Positions 1 through 5,315 of a stretch of 8,563 bases of DNA are shown one piece after another. A model generated the notes under the pieces. The model was given only the letters and a program-made list of their open reading frames with translations. It had not been told where the DNA came from and did no database searches. Positions within the stretch are counted from its first letter, which is position 1. Every line of letters begins with the position of its first letter. Position numbers and translations under genes: made by a program. This DNA is from CALVUJ01 sp045119835. GTDB lineage: Bacteria > Bacillota_I > Bacilli_A > RFN20 > DUOF01. Location of the stretch: positions 1 through 8,563 of the forward strand of contig JBGVED010000023.1 of assembly GCA_045119835.1 (NCBI GenBank). The letters run 5' to 3'.

Positions 1-141
1 AAAAGAGAATGGAAAACTTACTCTTGAACAAGTGAGTGTTAAAATAGAGAAATCTTTAAGAACCGTAAAATCCATTATAAAATCATTAATTGAAAAGAAA
101 AGAATTGAAAGAGTTGGAAGTAAAAAGAGTGGATATTGGAA
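1..141. repeat. Terminal direct repeat, left copy (assembly overlap of a circular contig)
   Basis: A base-by-base comparison shows 1-141 identical to 8423-8563. The repeat lies inside the fic coding sequence and keeps its frame, which is expected if one circular sequence was cut and its ends overlap. The length of 141 equals the largest default k-mer of MEGAHIT, which suggests a graph loop rather than a biological terminal repeat. Confidence 0.95.
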
Positions 142-151
142 AGTGTTATAG
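1..151 (+). CDS. Fic family protein, 3' end (continues from 7548-8563 across the circular junction)
   Basis: In-frame codons run from base 2 to the TAG stop at 149-151. They encode the C-terminal winged-helix part of the Fic protein whose 5' part is at 7548-8563. Bases 1-141 duplicate the last 141 bases of the window in the same frame, so only 142-151 add new sequence (the end of the last Lys codon, then Val, Leu and stop). On the closed circle the gene is 1,026 bp, 341 residues plus stop. This fragment has no start codon or ribosome binding site of its own and should not be counted as a separate gene. Confidence 0.9.
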   Translation, partial: KENGKLTLEQVSVKIEKSLRTVKSIIKSLIEKKRIERVGSKKSGYWKVL

Positions 152-157
152 TAGTTT

Positions 158-230
158 GTGTGTCTTTATATCCACCATGTGAGAATTAATGGTTTGAGAC
201 CATCAAAATATGCCTTAAAGTAGCCAAAAT
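158..230 (+). repeat. Dispersed 95-bp 3'-end repeat, copy 1, left part (split by the IS)
   Basis: This stretch begins six bases after the fic stop. It aligns without gaps to the first 73 bases of the copy at 5049-5143. The remaining 22 bases of this copy lie beyond the insertion sequence at 1745-1766. The two halves total 95 bp and match the 5049 copy at about 80 of 95 positions. It contains ATGGT-TTGAG-ACCAT, a 5-bp stem with a 5-base loop, and the 5' arm (GCCTTA) of a terminator hairpin. The intact repeat would have ended the fic transcript. Confidence 0.85.
228..230. repeat. Target-site duplication AAT, left copy
   Basis: AAT at 228-230 is repeated at 1742-1744 immediately outside the other end of the IS. 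The uninterrupted sister repeat has a single AAT at the matching position (5119-5121), which confirms this as the duplicated target. Confidence 0.85.
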
Positions 231-257
231 TGATGCGAACCCCAAATCCTGGACTCA
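231..257 (+). repeat. IS left terminal inverted repeat
   Basis: The sequence begins TGATGCGAACCCC and matches the reverse complement of 1715-1741 at 22 of 27 positions. Mismatches are at repeat positions 6, 13 and 17-19. The conserved outer block (TGATG, GAACCC) and inner block (TGGACTCA) are the probable transposase contact regions. Confidence 0.9.
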
Positions 258-286
258 ATAATTGAACAGGAAGAGGGGTTTTTATT

Positions 287-802
287 ATGGCTAAATTAAC
301 TAATGATGATAAACTGGACATTATCATCCAATATGAAGAAGGGATTAGACCAGCAAAAATAGCAATAAAATATAAAGTAAATGTATCGACTATCGGTAGG
401 CTTGTTAGAAGGTATAGAGAACATGGAATTGATGGGATACAAGTTAAGTATACTCATAAAGTATATGATGAAGAATTTAAGAATAAAGTTTTAGAGCAAG
501 TGGATAATGGAGAACCATTTGGTGTGGTGGCTAGAAGAAACAATATTGAGCATTCCATGATTAAAAATTGGATGAAACAACGGAATGAAAGAAAAAAGAA
601 AATGTTGTATAATAATCTCATTGAAGGGATTAGTGATACCATGTCAGATAAAGAAATAAAATATGAAGAACTATTAAAAGAATTATCCGATGAAGAAAGA
701 AAAGAATTAATTGAATTACGTAAAAGAAATAAGGAACTAGAAATGGAGGTAGACCTTTTAAAAAAATTGAAAGCCTTGATTCAACAAAGAGAGAAAAAAT
801 AA
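287..802 (+). CDS. IS3-family transposase subunit OrfA
   Basis: The 171-residue product is the DNA-binding half of the transposase. Residues about 6-48 form a helix-turn-helix (IRPAKIAIKYKVNVSTIGRL), and residues about 61-97 form a second one (VVARRNNIEHSMIKNWM). This double arrangement is typical of IS150-type OrfA. Residues about 126-165 are a charged, leucine-rich coiled coil expected to mediate multimerisation. The ATG at 287 follows a purine-rich GAGGGG ribosome binding site at 273-278. The reading frame ends at TAA 800-802, but an A7 slippery run at 760-766 lets ribosomes shift into the orfB frame after Lys160. Free OrfA may act as a regulator of transposition, as reported for other IS3 members. 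Confidence 0.93.
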   Translation: MAKLTNDDKLDIIIQYEEGIRPAKIAIKYKVNVSTIGRLVRRYREHGIDGIQVKYTHKVYDEEFKNKVLEQVDNGEPFGVVARRNNIEHSMIKNWMKQRNERKKKMLYNNLIEGISDTMSDKEIKYEELLKELSDEERKELIELRKRNKELEMEVDLLKKLKALIQQREKK

Positions 803-823
803 GAATCATTTATGAATCAAGGC
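760..823 (+). promoter_or_regulatory. Programmed -1 ribosomal frameshift signal (slippery heptamer plus stem-loop)
   Basis: The heptamer A-AAA-AAA at 760-766 is correctly phased for the orfA frame (TTA AAA AAA). After a 6-nt spacer comes a perfect 11-bp inverted repeat, GCCTTGATTCA (773-783) and TGAATCAAGGC (813-823), with a 29-nt loop. Slippage by -1 moves reading from Lys160 into codon 766-768 of the orfB frame, which is open from 733. The fused OrfAB would be 471 residues. The stem spans the orfA stop codon. This is the standard way IS3 elements make the active transposase. Confidence 0.88.
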
Positions 824-843
824 ATAAATATCCTTTAAAGTCT

Positions 844-1701
844 ATGTTGAAATATTTTAATATAGCTAAATCAACGTATTATTATGAAATTTGTTCATAT
901 AATAAAGAAGATAAAAACTTAATTTTAAAGGACAAAATAAAGGGAATTTTTGATGAAAACAAAAATAGATATGGTTATCGAAGAATCACATTAGAATTAA
1001 GAAATCAAGGAATAATAGTAAATCATAAAAAGGTTAAAAGAATAATGAAATCATTAGGATTATATGGCATAACACCTAAAGCAAAGTATCATTCATATAA
1101 AGGTGATATGAATGGAACCGTAGCTAATTTATTATTAAAGAAAGTAACGGATGAAGATAAAAACAAGGTGAAGTATGTTCAAAACTTTGATACGCTCAAA
1201 CCTAACGAAAAATGGACTACTGATGTAACAGAATTTCGTATATCATCAGGAAAACTTTATTTATCACCGATATTAGATATGTTTGATGGTTCTATTATTT
1301 CTTATAATATATCTAGACATCCAAATTTTGAACAAATAACAGATATGCTTAATAAAGCATTTGAAGATAATCCTGTAATTGATGGATTAATATTCCATTC
1401 TGATCAGGGTTGGCAATATCAAATGGAAGCATATCATAAATTATTAAAAGAAAAAGGTATTATTCAATCAATGTCCAGAAAAGGAAATTGTATGGACAAC
1501 AGTATAATGGAATGCTTCTTTGGTAAATTAAAGAACGAAATGTTTTATGGACACGAAGATGATTTTGATTCATTAAATGAACTAAAAAAATCTATCGAGG
1601 AATATATTTATTATTACAATAACAAAAGAATCAAATTAAAAAACAAAGGATTGCCACCTATTCTTTATAGACAACAATCCTTAAATATATTATCATTATA
1701 A
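844..1701 (+). CDS. IS3-family transposase subunit OrfB, DDE catalytic domain
   Basis: The 285-residue product counted from the ATG at 844 carries an HTH_21-like segment (about residues 40-75, NRYGYRRITLELR) and an rve integrase-core domain with the triad Asp127 (TTDVTEF), Asp187 (HSDQGWQY) and Glu223 (MECFFGKLKNE). The 35 residues between the second Asp and Glu match the IS3-family DD(35)E spacing. The frame is open back to 733 and encodes family-like sequence before the ATG (IIYESRHKYPLKS). No good ribosome binding site precedes 844. The natural product is therefore most likely the OrfAB fusion made by frameshifting at 760-766, not a protein starting at 844. No internal stop or missing catalytic residue is seen. 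Confidence 0.93.
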   Translation: MLKYFNIAKSTYYYEICSYNKEDKNLILKDKIKGIFDENKNRYGYRRITLELRNQGIIVNHKKVKRIMKSLGLYGITPKAKYHSYKGDMNGTVANLLLKKVTDEDKNKVKYVQNFDTLKPNEKWTTDVTEFRISSGKLYLSPILDMFDGSIISYNISRHPNFEQITDMLNKAFEDNPVIDGLIFHSDQGWQYQMEAYHKLLKEKGIIQSMSRKGNCMDNSIMECFFGKLKNEMFYGHEDDFDSLNELKKSIEEYIYYYNNKRIKLKNKGLPPILYRQQSLNILSL

Positions 1702-1714
1702 CAATTACAAATCA

Positions 1715-1741
1715 TGAGTCCAACTTTTAGGGTTCACATCA
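1715..1741 (-). repeat. IS right terminal inverted repeat
   Basis: Read on the minus strand it starts TGATGTGAACCCT and matches the left end at 22 of 27 positions. It contains TTCACA at 1733-1738 reading outward, a -35-like hexamer. In IS3 circle intermediates such a hexamer can form a junction promoter when the two ends abut. Confidence 0.9.
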
Positions 1742-1766
1742 AATACGGGTAAAATAGGGCTTTTTT
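1742..1766 (+). terminator. Right half of the split terminator and 95-bp repeat copy 1 (with AAT duplication)
   Basis: Bases 1742-1744 are the right AAT target duplication. Bases 1745-1766 continue the repeat interrupted at 230: GGGTAA, then TAGGGC and six T. Joined to GCCTTA at 212-217 they would form the outer stem of the terminator seen intact at 5103-5143. With 1.5 kb of IS between its arms the hairpin cannot form as designed, so termination after fic is probably impaired. Confidence 0.8.
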
Positions 1767-1778
1767 CTGATTGAATCA

Positions 1779-1807
1779 ATACCAATAAAAAACAAAAGGT
1801 GTATAAT
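1779..1807 (+). promoter_or_regulatory. Promoter of the first lipoprotein gene
   Basis: A perfect -10 TATAAT lies at 1802-1807, with ATACCA 17 bp upstream at 1779-1784. The same two hexamers at the same spacing, inside the shared blocks AATCAATACCA and AAAAGGTGTATAAT, occur before the second lipoprotein gene. In both cases TATAAT begins 29 bp before the ATG. Conservation between the two copies supports function although the -35 is weak. Confidence 0.75.
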
Positions 1808-1830
1808 GAGAAAAGAAGGGATGGGAAAAA

Positions 1831-2571
1831 ATGAAAAAATTATTAAAAGGATTTATGGCTGTAGCATTAGTGTTTTCAAGTTTGTTTGCTGTAGCAGGTT
1901 GTGGTAAGGATGATGGAGATGATGTTGTTGAATTAACAAAAGCAGATTATATAGAGGTATTTGATAGTGTTACATCAACTTATAGTAGCTTTTTAACAAC
2001 AACACAAACTGCAGGGTTAAGTTACACATTAAATGATAGTGATTTTGTTGATGCTAATAATGATCTGCAAGCAAAAAGAATGGGACAAGCATCAATGGCG
2101 ATGATTTATTTTGTAAAGAATATTTATAGTAATGAAGATTACACATTAAAAACAGGAATAGATGATTGCTTTGTTAATGATGGACATTATATTTATGATA
2201 TTAAATTTTCTACAAAATATGATGCCGACAAATCTATCATAACTGTTGATGTAGTAGCAGATTATAGAGATTCAACACCATTACAATATTTTTCATTTGA
2301 TATCAATTATGATTTTGAAAATGATAAATTAAATAGTTTTTCAATTTTAGGATTTTCTGGAACAGAAGAAAACAAAGTAACATCAAGCGTTCGATATTAT
2401 AAGTTTGAAAACAATAATTTGAAAGTTCTATCAAATGAAGCAACTGGATTTGAGGCATTTGCTACAAGTGTTATTGAAAAAATGGATAGTATTTTAGCAA
2501 ATACAGATGAAGAAAATCCAGAAGATTATTCAACAGAATATTTAGATGCAATGAATGCAGCAATGAATTAA
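1831..2571 (+). CDS. Secreted lipoprotein of unknown function
   Basis: The 246-residue product begins with a lipoprotein signal peptide: a KK-containing N-region, a hydrophobic core to about residue 22, and the lipobox AVAGC with the lipidated Cys at position 24. The mature protein starts CGKDDGDD, an acidic tether, and should be anchored to the outer face of the membrane. The remaining 220 or so residues are hydrophilic and rich in Asp, Asn, Ser and Tyr, with alternating patterns suggestive of beta strands (for example HYIYDIKFSTKY). I recognise no domain. The ATG at 1831 follows purine-rich GAAGGG (1815-1820), and the gene has its own promoter and a terminator at 2595-2618. Its leader, signal peptide and first tether residues are nearly duplicated in the gene at 2690, but the mature domains do not resemble each other. 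Confidence 0.9.
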   Translation: MKKLLKGFMAVALVFSSLFAVAGCGKDDGDDVVELTKADYIEVFDSVTSTYSSFLTTTQTAGLSYTLNDSDFVDANNDLQAKRMGQASMAMIYFVKNIYSNEDYTLKTGIDDCFVNDGHYIYDIKFSTKYDADKSIITVDVVADYRDSTPLQYFSFDINYDFENDKLNSFSILGFSGTEENKVTSSVRYYKFENNNLKVLSNEATGFEAFATSVIEKMDSILANTDEENPEDYSTEYLDAMNAAMN

Positions 2572-2594
2572 TCTATGAACAATTAGACAAACAG

Positions 2595-2618
2595 AGCTAC
2601 TCGAAAGGGTGGCTTTTT
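2595..2618 (+). terminator. Rho-independent terminator after the first lipoprotein gene
   Basis: AGCTACTC (2595-2602) pairs with GGGTGGCT (2607-2614) through two G-U pairs around a GAAA tetraloop. The U-run covers 2614-2618. It lies 23 bases after the stop codon. Confidence 0.85.
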
Positions 2619-2637
2619 AAATTTCCTGTGATAATCA

Positions 2638-2666
2638 ATACCATTAAATTTTAAAAGGTGTATAAT
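2638..2666 (+). promoter_or_regulatory. Promoter of the second lipoprotein gene
   Basis: ATACCA at 2638-2643 and TATAAT at 2661-2666 are separated by 17 bp. They repeat the arrangement at 1779-1807, including the flanking AATCA and AAAAGGTG sequences. The ribosome binding site AAAGGAG is at 2676-2682. Confidence 0.75.
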
Positions 2667-2689
2667 AAGACTAGAAAAGGAGAGATAAA

Positions 2690-3478
2690 ATGAAAAAATT
2701 ATTAAAAGGTTTCATGGCTTTGGCGATAATGTTTACAAGTTTATTTGCGGTAGCAGGTTGTGGCAAGGATGATGACCCACCAGCAGTAGATACAGCAGCA
2801 CTTAAAACAAAATTTGAAGGGTATCTATCTAATTTAGACACAATCGAATATAATGAGTTTTCAATCAAGTATGAAGAAAAAACAAGTATTCAATGGCAAA
2901 AAGTAGAAATCGAATATGATCCAATCAATGGCGAATTTTATTGCTATGAATATTTAGAGGAATATGTAGGTGAAGGCGGAAGAGATACAGAACACTATAC
3001 AAGAAAAGTTCATGTTTGGGTTGATGGTAGCGATGTTACTTATGCAGTTTACTACTATGTTCCAGGATACAATAATAATATTGCACAAAAAGAATATAGA
3101 GTATTTGAACACTCATCAAATGAAGAGGCACTAGAGTATTTTAATGATCACTTTAGAAACTTTTACGGTGATGCTTGGACTACATTCTTATATGGTAATA
3201 CACCAGATGTATTTGTAATAGGATTGAACGATGAACATTTAAGTATGTTTGAAGGATATGTAACGGACAGTAAATCAGTTGTAACAGTTAACAGCAATAC
3301 TGATACTAAATTAGATGTTAGTATGAAATATAGTGAAGATAGCAATTACTCAATTGTTGTAGAGAATGGTTATGTTACTTCATATACTCAAGATGATTTT
3401 ATTGGTAAATTCTCATATACATATAGCGCAACTTCTAATTTTGTAGAACCTGATTTAACTGGATATTTTGCTTATTAA
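2690..3478 (+). CDS. Secreted lipoprotein of unknown function, paralogous leader
   Basis: The 262-residue product has a lipoprotein signal peptide nearly identical to that of the upstream gene, with lipobox AVAGC and lipidated Cys24, then a CGKDDDPP tether. The mature part is a surface domain rich in Tyr, Glu and Asp. It has aromatic, strand-like stretches (VTYAVYYYVPGYNN, EFYCYEYLEEY) and no motif I can name. AAAGGAG seven bases before the ATG at 2690 fixes the start. Own promoter and own terminator (3511-3540) make it a single-gene unit. A substrate-binding or adhesion role is possible, but nothing in the sequence decides it. Confidence 0.9.
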   Translation: MKKLLKGFMALAIMFTSLFAVAGCGKDDDPPAVDTAALKTKFEGYLSNLDTIEYNEFSIKYEEKTSIQWQKVEIEYDPINGEFYCYEYLEEYVGEGGRDTEHYTRKVHVWVDGSDVTYAVYYYVPGYNNNIAQKEYRVFEHSSNEEALEYFNDHFRNFYGDAWTTFLYGNTPDVFVIGLNDEHLSMFEGYVTDSKSVVTVNSNTDTKLDVSMKYSEDSNYSIVVENGYVTSYTQDDFIGKFSYTYSATSNFVEPDLTGYFAY

Positions 3479-3510
3479 ACAAATTAGTTTTATATTTAAT
3501 GATTTGTATT

Positions 3511-3540
3511 AAGGCTTACTAGAGATAGTAAGTCTTTTTT
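3511..3540 (+). terminator. Rho-independent terminator after the second lipoprotein gene
   Basis: AAGGCTTACTA (3511-3521) and TAGTAAGTCTT (3526-3536) form an 11-bp stem with one G-U pair and a GAGA tetraloop. A T-run reaches 3540. This is one of the strongest terminators in the window. Confidence 0.9.
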
Positions 3541-3574
3541 ATTTTAATTATACTCTCTATGTTTGTAGTTTCTA

Positions 3575-3603
3575 TTGTTAGAAATTATCGTTAGTGATAG
3601 AAT
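3575..3603 (+). promoter_or_regulatory. Promoter of the membrane protein gene (TTGTTW-N17-TARAAT family)
   Basis: TTGTTA (3575-3580) and TAGAAT (3598-3603) are separated by 17 bp, with the sequence TTAGTGA just before the -10. The same layout occurs at 5264-5292 and 6050-6078. Confidence 0.65.
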
Positions 3604-3635
3604 TTAGTTGAAAAAATTAAGTTAGGAGGTATTTT

Positions 3636-5015
3636 ATGGCGGATTATCGTTTTGAAGGGACAATAGATTCAGATGGTACACTACATGGTACACTTACTGA
3701 AATAGGTGGAGACTATGGCGGTGGAAGCGGTGGGGGAGTGATCGTCATTGCTTCTATGGTGGTTATTTATTTGTTAAGTTTGATTGGTGGAATAATGATG
3801 CTTTCAAGTGTAGCATCAGAAGCACCATTTTGTATAGTGCCAGCTGTTTTAGGATTCATTATTATGTTAATTCCAGTAATTAAAGCTACTGGTTCAGGAA
3901 ATTTTGCCCTAAAAATGTTAGTTGCTTTTTATAAGTGGTCCGATGTATTAATAGGCTTGATTATCTGCATGTTTTGGCTTGCCTATATATCAGAGGCAGT
4001 TTCTAGTTTAGCGATATTAGCTATTGGATTTGGATTAATGTATTTAAATGTTGTTACAGTTATTAGATCTATACATAAAGCAGGGGTTATTGGAGGGATT
4101 ATCACTATTGCAGTTCCTCTTATAGTATATTTAGTATTTTTAGCAACATCTAGTGATTTCCCAATTGGATATATTGCTATTATTCCTACGACTAGTATTT
4201 GTTTATCTTTATTTACAAGTGAAGTTGTTAATATTTGCAATTTGGATTACAGGACTACTAAAAAGCAAAAATCTAAACCTATAATTAGAATGATTGCTTA
4301 TATTGCTATTATTGCTTCAGTCTTTTTATTTAGTGTTTATATCACTAATAAAAAAGAAGGGTTGCTTCAAATGGGAAAAGATTATATAAGCGAAGGTAAG
4401 TATAGTAAAGCAAGAGAAGTATTAGAAGATCTTAAATTAGAAGAAGCCAAAGAGTTATATGCCTCAATTAGATATAAAGATATTAAAGTAGGAGAAATTA
4501 TTTATAATGGCTACTATGATGATAATGATGCAAGAAGTGTAAGTGAAGATGGTGTTAAATTTGTTTGCTTAGATGTAGTAAATGGTAAAGCTTTACTTAT
4601 TTCCTTAGATGTTATTAGATTATCAGAACAATATAGTGGGGTACTTGAAGAAGAAGTTTACACTAGAAATTATGGCTTTAATACAGATAATTTAGAAACG
4701 GTAACAATTGGAAAAAAACAATCCAAGTTCTTCATGTTATCTAAAACTCAGTATGATCGATATGTACAAAATGAAGAGTTAGCTAGTTATTTAAAGAAAG
4801 CAAAAGTTTCTTCTATTGCTAAAGAACAAAAAGAAGATGTTGATAGTGATACATATAAATGGACAATGCCATATATAGATATCTGGTTGCTAAACGAATT
4901 TGACAGTGATAACCGTATAGGAACAATTAATGTAAAAACTGGGGCATTTAAATACGAACGTAATTATAAAGTATATGGTGGTATTAGGCTTTGTTACTAT
5001 GCAAATGTTAATTAA
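3636..5015 (+). CDS. Polytopic membrane protein with TPR-like segment and DUF6273-like C-terminal domain
   Basis: The 459-residue product has three parts. Residues 1-34 are soluble and end in a Gly-rich stretch (GGDYGGGSGGG). Residues about 35-236 hold some seven hydrophobic segments (near 35-57, 65-84, 103-121, 124-144, 150-170, 178-200, 218-236). Residues 237-459 are soluble: a short TPR-like unit (LLQMGKDYISEGKYSKAREV) leads into a domain with the pattern VGEIIYNGY, KALLISLDVI, FFMLSKTQYDRY and a C-terminal GGIRLCYY. That order resembles DUF6273 domains of Bacillota, which often follow such repeats, but the match is by eye and the usual tryptophan-rich core is weak. The start at 3636 follows AGGAGGT at 3624-3630. 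The role is unknown; envelope sensing or scaffolding would fit. Its 3' end runs into the repeat with terminator at 5049-5143. Confidence 0.85.
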   Translation: MADYRFEGTIDSDGTLHGTLTEIGGDYGGGSGGGVIVIASMVVIYLLSLIGGIMMLSSVASEAPFCIVPAVLGFIIMLIPVIKATGSGNFALKMLVAFYKWSDVLIGLIICMFWLAYISEAVSSLAILAIGFGLMYLNVVTVIRSIHKAGVIGGIITIAVPLIVYLVFLATSSDFPIGYIAIIPTTSICLSLFTSEVVNICNLDYRTTKKQKSKPIIRMIAYIAIIASVFLFSVYITNKKEGLLQMGKDYISEGKYSKAREVLEDLKLEEAKELYASIRYKDIKVGEIIYNGYYDDNDARSVSEDGVKFVCLDVVNGKALLISLDVIRLSEQYSGVLEEEVYTRNYGFNTDNLETVTIGKKQSKFFMLSKTQYDRYVQNEELASYLKKAKVSSIAKEQKEDVDSDTYKWTMPYIDIWLLNEFDSDNRIGTINVKTGAFKYERNYKVYGGIRLCYYANVN

Positions 5016-5018
5016 AAA

Positions 5019-5052
5019 ACACTATCTTTTTTAGGTGATTTATAGTTAGTGT
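5019..5052 (+). other. Possible weak stem-loop just after the membrane protein gene
   Basis: ACACTA (5019-5024) can pair with TAGTGT (5047-5052) around a 22-nt loop. No U-run follows at once. Its right arm overlaps the first bases of the 95-bp repeat. It may be chance. Confidence 0.3.
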
Positions 5053-5143
5053 GTCTTTGTCTCTACCGAATCTGGATTAATGATTTGAGACCATTAAAAT
5101 ATGCCTTAAATTATCCAAAATATGGGTAAAATAAGGCTTTTTT
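5049..5143 (+). repeat. Dispersed 95-bp 3'-end repeat, copy 2, intact
   Basis: This is the only uninterrupted full-length copy. It aligns gap-free to copy 1 (158-230 plus 1745-1766) at about 80 of 95 positions, and over its first 50 bases to copy 3 (7400 onward) at about 35. The most conserved parts are GTGTGTCTTT at the start, TTAATGATTTGAGACCATTA in the middle and the terminator at the end. TTAATG and CATTAA form a 6-bp stem around ATTTGAGAC. It follows a gene end and is oriented with it, as are the other copies. Confidence 0.85.
5103..5143 (+). terminator. Rho-independent terminator at the end of repeat copy 2
   Basis: GCCTTA (5103-5108) pairs with TAAGGC (5132-5137). Inside a symmetric AA/AA internal loop, TTATCC (5111-5116) pairs with GGGTAA (5124-5129), leaving the loop AAAATAT. 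Six T follow at 5138-5143. The point matching the IS insertion in copy 1 lies within this loop. Confidence 0.85.
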
Positions 5144-5221
5144 AATACAAATTCGATAAAAATATGAAAAAAATAATGAGAAAATTATGAAAAATTGACT
5201 ATTGTGTTAACGATAACCCTT

Positions 5222-5243
5222 GCACCTTTTTATGTAAGGGTGC
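5222..5243 (+). other. Stem-loop in the leader region upstream of the SGNH hydrolase gene
   Basis: GCACCTTT (5222-5229) pairs with AAGGGTGC (5236-5243) around TTATGT. An alternative 6-bp stem, ACCCTT (5216-5221) with AAGGGT (5236-5241), shares the right arm, so the two exclude each other. It lies upstream of the predicted promoter at 5264 and has no strong U-run. The rest of 5144-5263 is AT-rich with no feature I can support. Confidence 0.4.
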
Positions 5244-5263
5244 TAATTTTGGTATTCCTTTTA

Positions 5264-5292
5264 TTGTTTGAGATTTTGGTTAGTTGTAAAAT
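5264..5292 (+). promoter_or_regulatory. Promoter of the SGNH hydrolase gene (TTGTTW-N17-TARAAT family)
   Basis: TTGTTT (5264-5269), a 17-bp spacer and TAAAAT (5287-5292). The 38 bases ending here match those ending at 6078 at 33 positions, including the whole GATTTTGGTTAGT spacer block. Confidence 0.7.
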
Positions 5293-5315
5293 ATAATTAA
5301 TAGTGGTGATAAAGA

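Larger units (their letters stand above)
231..1741 (+). mobile_element. IS3-family insertion sequence, IS150-like, complete, 1,511 bp
   Basis: The element has TGA/TCA-type ends, imperfect 27-bp terminal inverted repeats (231-257 and 1715-1741, 22 of 27 matching), and two overlapping-phase transposase genes joined by a -1 frameshift signal. It is flanked by the 3-bp direct repeat AAT (228-230 and 1742-1744), a duplication length usual for IS3-family elements. Deleting the element and one AAT rebuilds a gap-free copy of the repeat at 5049-5143, so both boundaries are exact. Both reading frames are open and the catalytic triad is present, so it appears potentially active. It sits in the loop of the terminator downstream of fic. 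Confidence 0.95.

Noticed and set aside
1..141. Phage-type direct terminal repeat of a linear genome
   Set aside because: The repeat splits a normal host-type gene that is completed exactly on joining, its length equals a default k-mer, and no phage genes are present.
454..642. Minus-strand and other out-of-frame reading frames (454-642, 2671-2868, 3163-3345, 3983-4240, 6170-6427, 6746-7066)
   Set aside because: All lie opposite well-supported genes, have hydrophobic low-complexity products, and lack ribosome binding sites.
158..5143. The 95-bp repeat as an integron attC site
   Set aside because: No GTTRRRY-type core sites and no integron integrase are present; the 3' part is a standard terminator with a U-run.
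5164..5190. Short leader peptide starting at 5164 (MKKIMRKL) as part of an attenuator
   Set aside because: No ribosome binding site or promoter precedes it, the reading frame has only eight codons, and the nearby stems lack a U-run.
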